NCBI GenBank assembly: GCA_947486505.1
Contig: CANKTT010000065.1
Location: forward strand, 1-7,447
Direction of reading: 5' to 3'
DNA length: 7,447 nucleotides
DNA from: Actinomycetota bacterium
GTDB lineage: Bacteria; Actinomycetota; Actinomycetes; S36-B12; UBA5976
Shown here: positions 6,790 through 7,447 of the stretch, one piece after another
Layout of the letters: every line of letters starts with the position of its first letter
How positions within the stretch are numbered: position 1 is the stretch's first letter
Program-made: the position numbers and the translations under genes
The notes under the pieces: model-generated
Database searches by the model: none
Told to the model about the DNA's origin: nothing
Seen by the model: only the letters and a program-made list of their open reading frames with translations

Positions 6790-6806
6790 GACACGCTGGG
6801 CGTGTC
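6790..6806. repeat. Perfect 17-bp palindrome, operator-like
   Basis: GACACGC and GCGTGTC are exact reverse complements around a TGG centre. It lies 59 bp upstream of the VOC ATG, in the expected promoter region of that gene, and about 30 bp before the candidate -10 box at 6835 on the other strand. No T-run follows, so it is more likely a protein-binding site than a terminator. Confidence 0.55.
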
Positions 6807-6834
6807 ATTACCAAGGTTGTGGGCATTTGTTGTC

Positions 6835-6840
6835 TAGATT
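6835..6840 (+). promoter_or_regulatory. Candidate -10 box for a short hairpin RNA
   Basis: TAGATT fits TANNNT with a TG four bases ahead of it. Six bases later comes A6847, at the base of the 6849-6894 hairpin, which would make it the transcription start. No good -35 is visible at 16-19 bp. Weak alone; the spacing gives it some weight. Confidence 0.3.
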
Positions 6841-6846
6841 TTCGTT

Positions 6847-6900
6847 AAGCACCCAGAGGGACGGCGGAGGGGAAGCCACCCGAACTCTGGGTGCGCTTTT
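6847..6900 (+). ncRNA. Strong hairpin with U-run: possible small RNA or leader terminator
   Basis: GCACCCAGAG (6849-6858) and CTCTGGGTGC (6885-6894) form a perfect 10-bp stem. Inside, GG/CC and GGC (6863-6865)/GCC (6875-6877) can extend it, leaving a purine-only terminal loop GGAGGGGAA. GCTTTTG follows on the + strand, as in an intrinsic terminator. No + strand gene precedes it: the upstream gene is on the minus strand. It may therefore end a very short independent RNA starting near 6847, act as an attenuator in the leader of the gene at 6979, or stop transcripts reading through antisense to the VOC gene. On the minus strand no T-run follows. I match it to no known RNA family. Confidence 0.45.
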
Positions 6901-6978
6901 GTGTCCAAAATCCTTGCCAATTCACAGCCAAAAACAACGCACAATTAGTTTTTCGATGTGGATATGCAAGAGTGATAA

Positions 6979-7447
6979 ATGCAGGCTTTGGCCATGCATA
7001 ATTCAAACGAGCAGCAAAACGCAGACGCATCACTAGATCTGCCAGCACCTTCGCTCAGTGCCAAGCAAGCTAAACAACGAGATAACCAACTAGCAAAGGT
7101 GGCCCAAGCTTTTGCAGAAGCTGTCGAGACCGATGCATTCTCAGCCCGCAGCGATCTGGTTGGGAACATATTTGATCGGCTCCAGGTTGAATCAGATTTA
7201 ACTTGGCAAGAGCATGCCCAACTATGCGTTGGCCTTTGCGACATTCGCACTCGAGATGGTCTGCTGCGAATGTTCCACGATTCTCCTGGGTTACGAGAGC
7301 AGCTTCTTACCCATTTGATTCGTGAGTTGGGTAGAGCGAAAGATGAATACTCAGCTCCGCTAGCTACCGTTTACGCCGGCATTGCCTGGCTTGACGGCAA
7401 AACCCAAGTTACGCGAGAAGCTGTTGATCATGCGCTACACATTGACT
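6979..7447 (+). CDS. DUF4192-like protein, C-terminal-type region only (3' partial)
   Basis: The frame is open from ATG 6979 to the window edge (156 residues); a second in-frame ATG is at 6994. TGA and TAA directly precede ATG 6979, so it cannot begin earlier in frame. Residues 57-156 resemble the C-terminal half of actinobacterial DUF4192 proteins: a helical stretch, then DIRTRDGLL (88-96), then LATVYAGIAWLDGKTQVTREAVDHAL (128-153), corresponding to the usual alanine-rich, Gly-Asp-Gly, ALxxAL region. The N-terminal half of that family, some 200 residues starting with a conserved DLxAxxPxLLGF-like segment, is absent; residues 1-50 are polar and probably disordered or coiled. No function is known for DUF4192. 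The protein could be a natural short form, a remnant, or a different helical family; the match is by recall. AAGAG six bases before ATG 6979 is a weak ribosome binding site. Confidence 0.55.
   Translation, partial: MQALAMHNSNEQQNADASLDLPAPSLSAKQAKQRDNQLAKVAQAFAEAVETDAFSARSDLVGNIFDRLQVESDLTWQEHAQLCVGLCDIRTRDGLLRMFHDSPGLREQLLTHLIRELGRAKDEYSAPLATVYAGIAWLDGKTQVTREAVDHALHID

Noticed and set aside
6847..6900. Riboswitch (cyclic-di-AMP ydaO type or cobalamin) or 6C RNA
   Set aside because: A few bases (CCCGAAC, GGGGAAGCC) recall such RNAs, but the element is only about 50 nt, lacks the other helices, and the reverse strand loop has no run of six cytosines.
6945..7250. 101-residue minus-strand open frame opposite the DUF4192-like gene
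   Set aside because: Low-complexity Ser/Cys/Ala shadow frame without recognisable motifs; the plus frame is open to the window edge and family-like.
1..7447. tRNA, rRNA, CRISPR array, insertion sequence or prophage signs
   Set aside because: Reading both strands showed no tRNA-like cloverleaf, spaced direct repeats, transposase or integrase motifs; apart from the broken-looking DUF4192 gene the content looks like ordinary chromosome.

Overview
The window looks like a piece of an actinobacterial chromosome with moderate GC (about half, by eye). The pointers are the ethylmalonyl-CoA pathway enzymes in a streptomycete-like order, a DUF4192-type protein, an actinobacteria-style VOC protein, and genes whose ATG sits six bases after a TANNNT -10 box (leaderless style). 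A small-genome planktonic actinobacterium would fit the base composition and tight packing, but that is inference and no marker gene is present to place it.

Bases 1-4162 (+) form a tight three-gene operon of the ethylmalonyl-CoA pathway. It holds ethylmalonyl-CoA mutase (5' end outside the window), a malyl/beta-methylmalyl-CoA lyase overlapping it by 8 nt, and an acyl-CoA dehydrogenase 3 nt further on that is most likely methylsuccinyl-CoA dehydrogenase. Together they carry ethylmalonyl-CoA through methylsuccinyl-CoA to mesaconyl-CoA and, after a hydration step, to glyoxylate plus propionyl-CoA. The hydratase (MaoC-like) and crotonyl-CoA carboxylase/reductase are not in view.

Bases 4187-5331 (-) hold a two-gene unit: a small, cysteine-containing lipoprotein of unknown function, then a DUF1989 (urea carboxylase-associated type) protein whose Shine-Dalgarno site lies across the lipoprotein stop. 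A 94-nt divergent intergenic region carries a 10-bp-arm inverted repeat and two TANNNT-N6-ATG arrangements.

Bases 5426-6082 (+) encode a DnaQ-like DEDDh 3'-5' exonuclease. It converges on a VOC/glyoxalase-like gene (6096-6731, -). Bases 6732-6978 are non-coding. They hold a perfect 17-bp palindrome and a strong hairpin with a U-run, preceded at the right distance by a possible -10 box, which may be a roughly 50-nt hairpin RNA or an attenuator. A gene that resembles only the C-terminal half of DUF4192 proteins starts at about 6979 (+) and runs off the window.

The known enzymes are ordinary. The least explained parts are the hairpin RNA candidate, the N-terminally short DUF4192 gene, the two operator-like palindromes, and the lipoprotein-DUF1989 pair.
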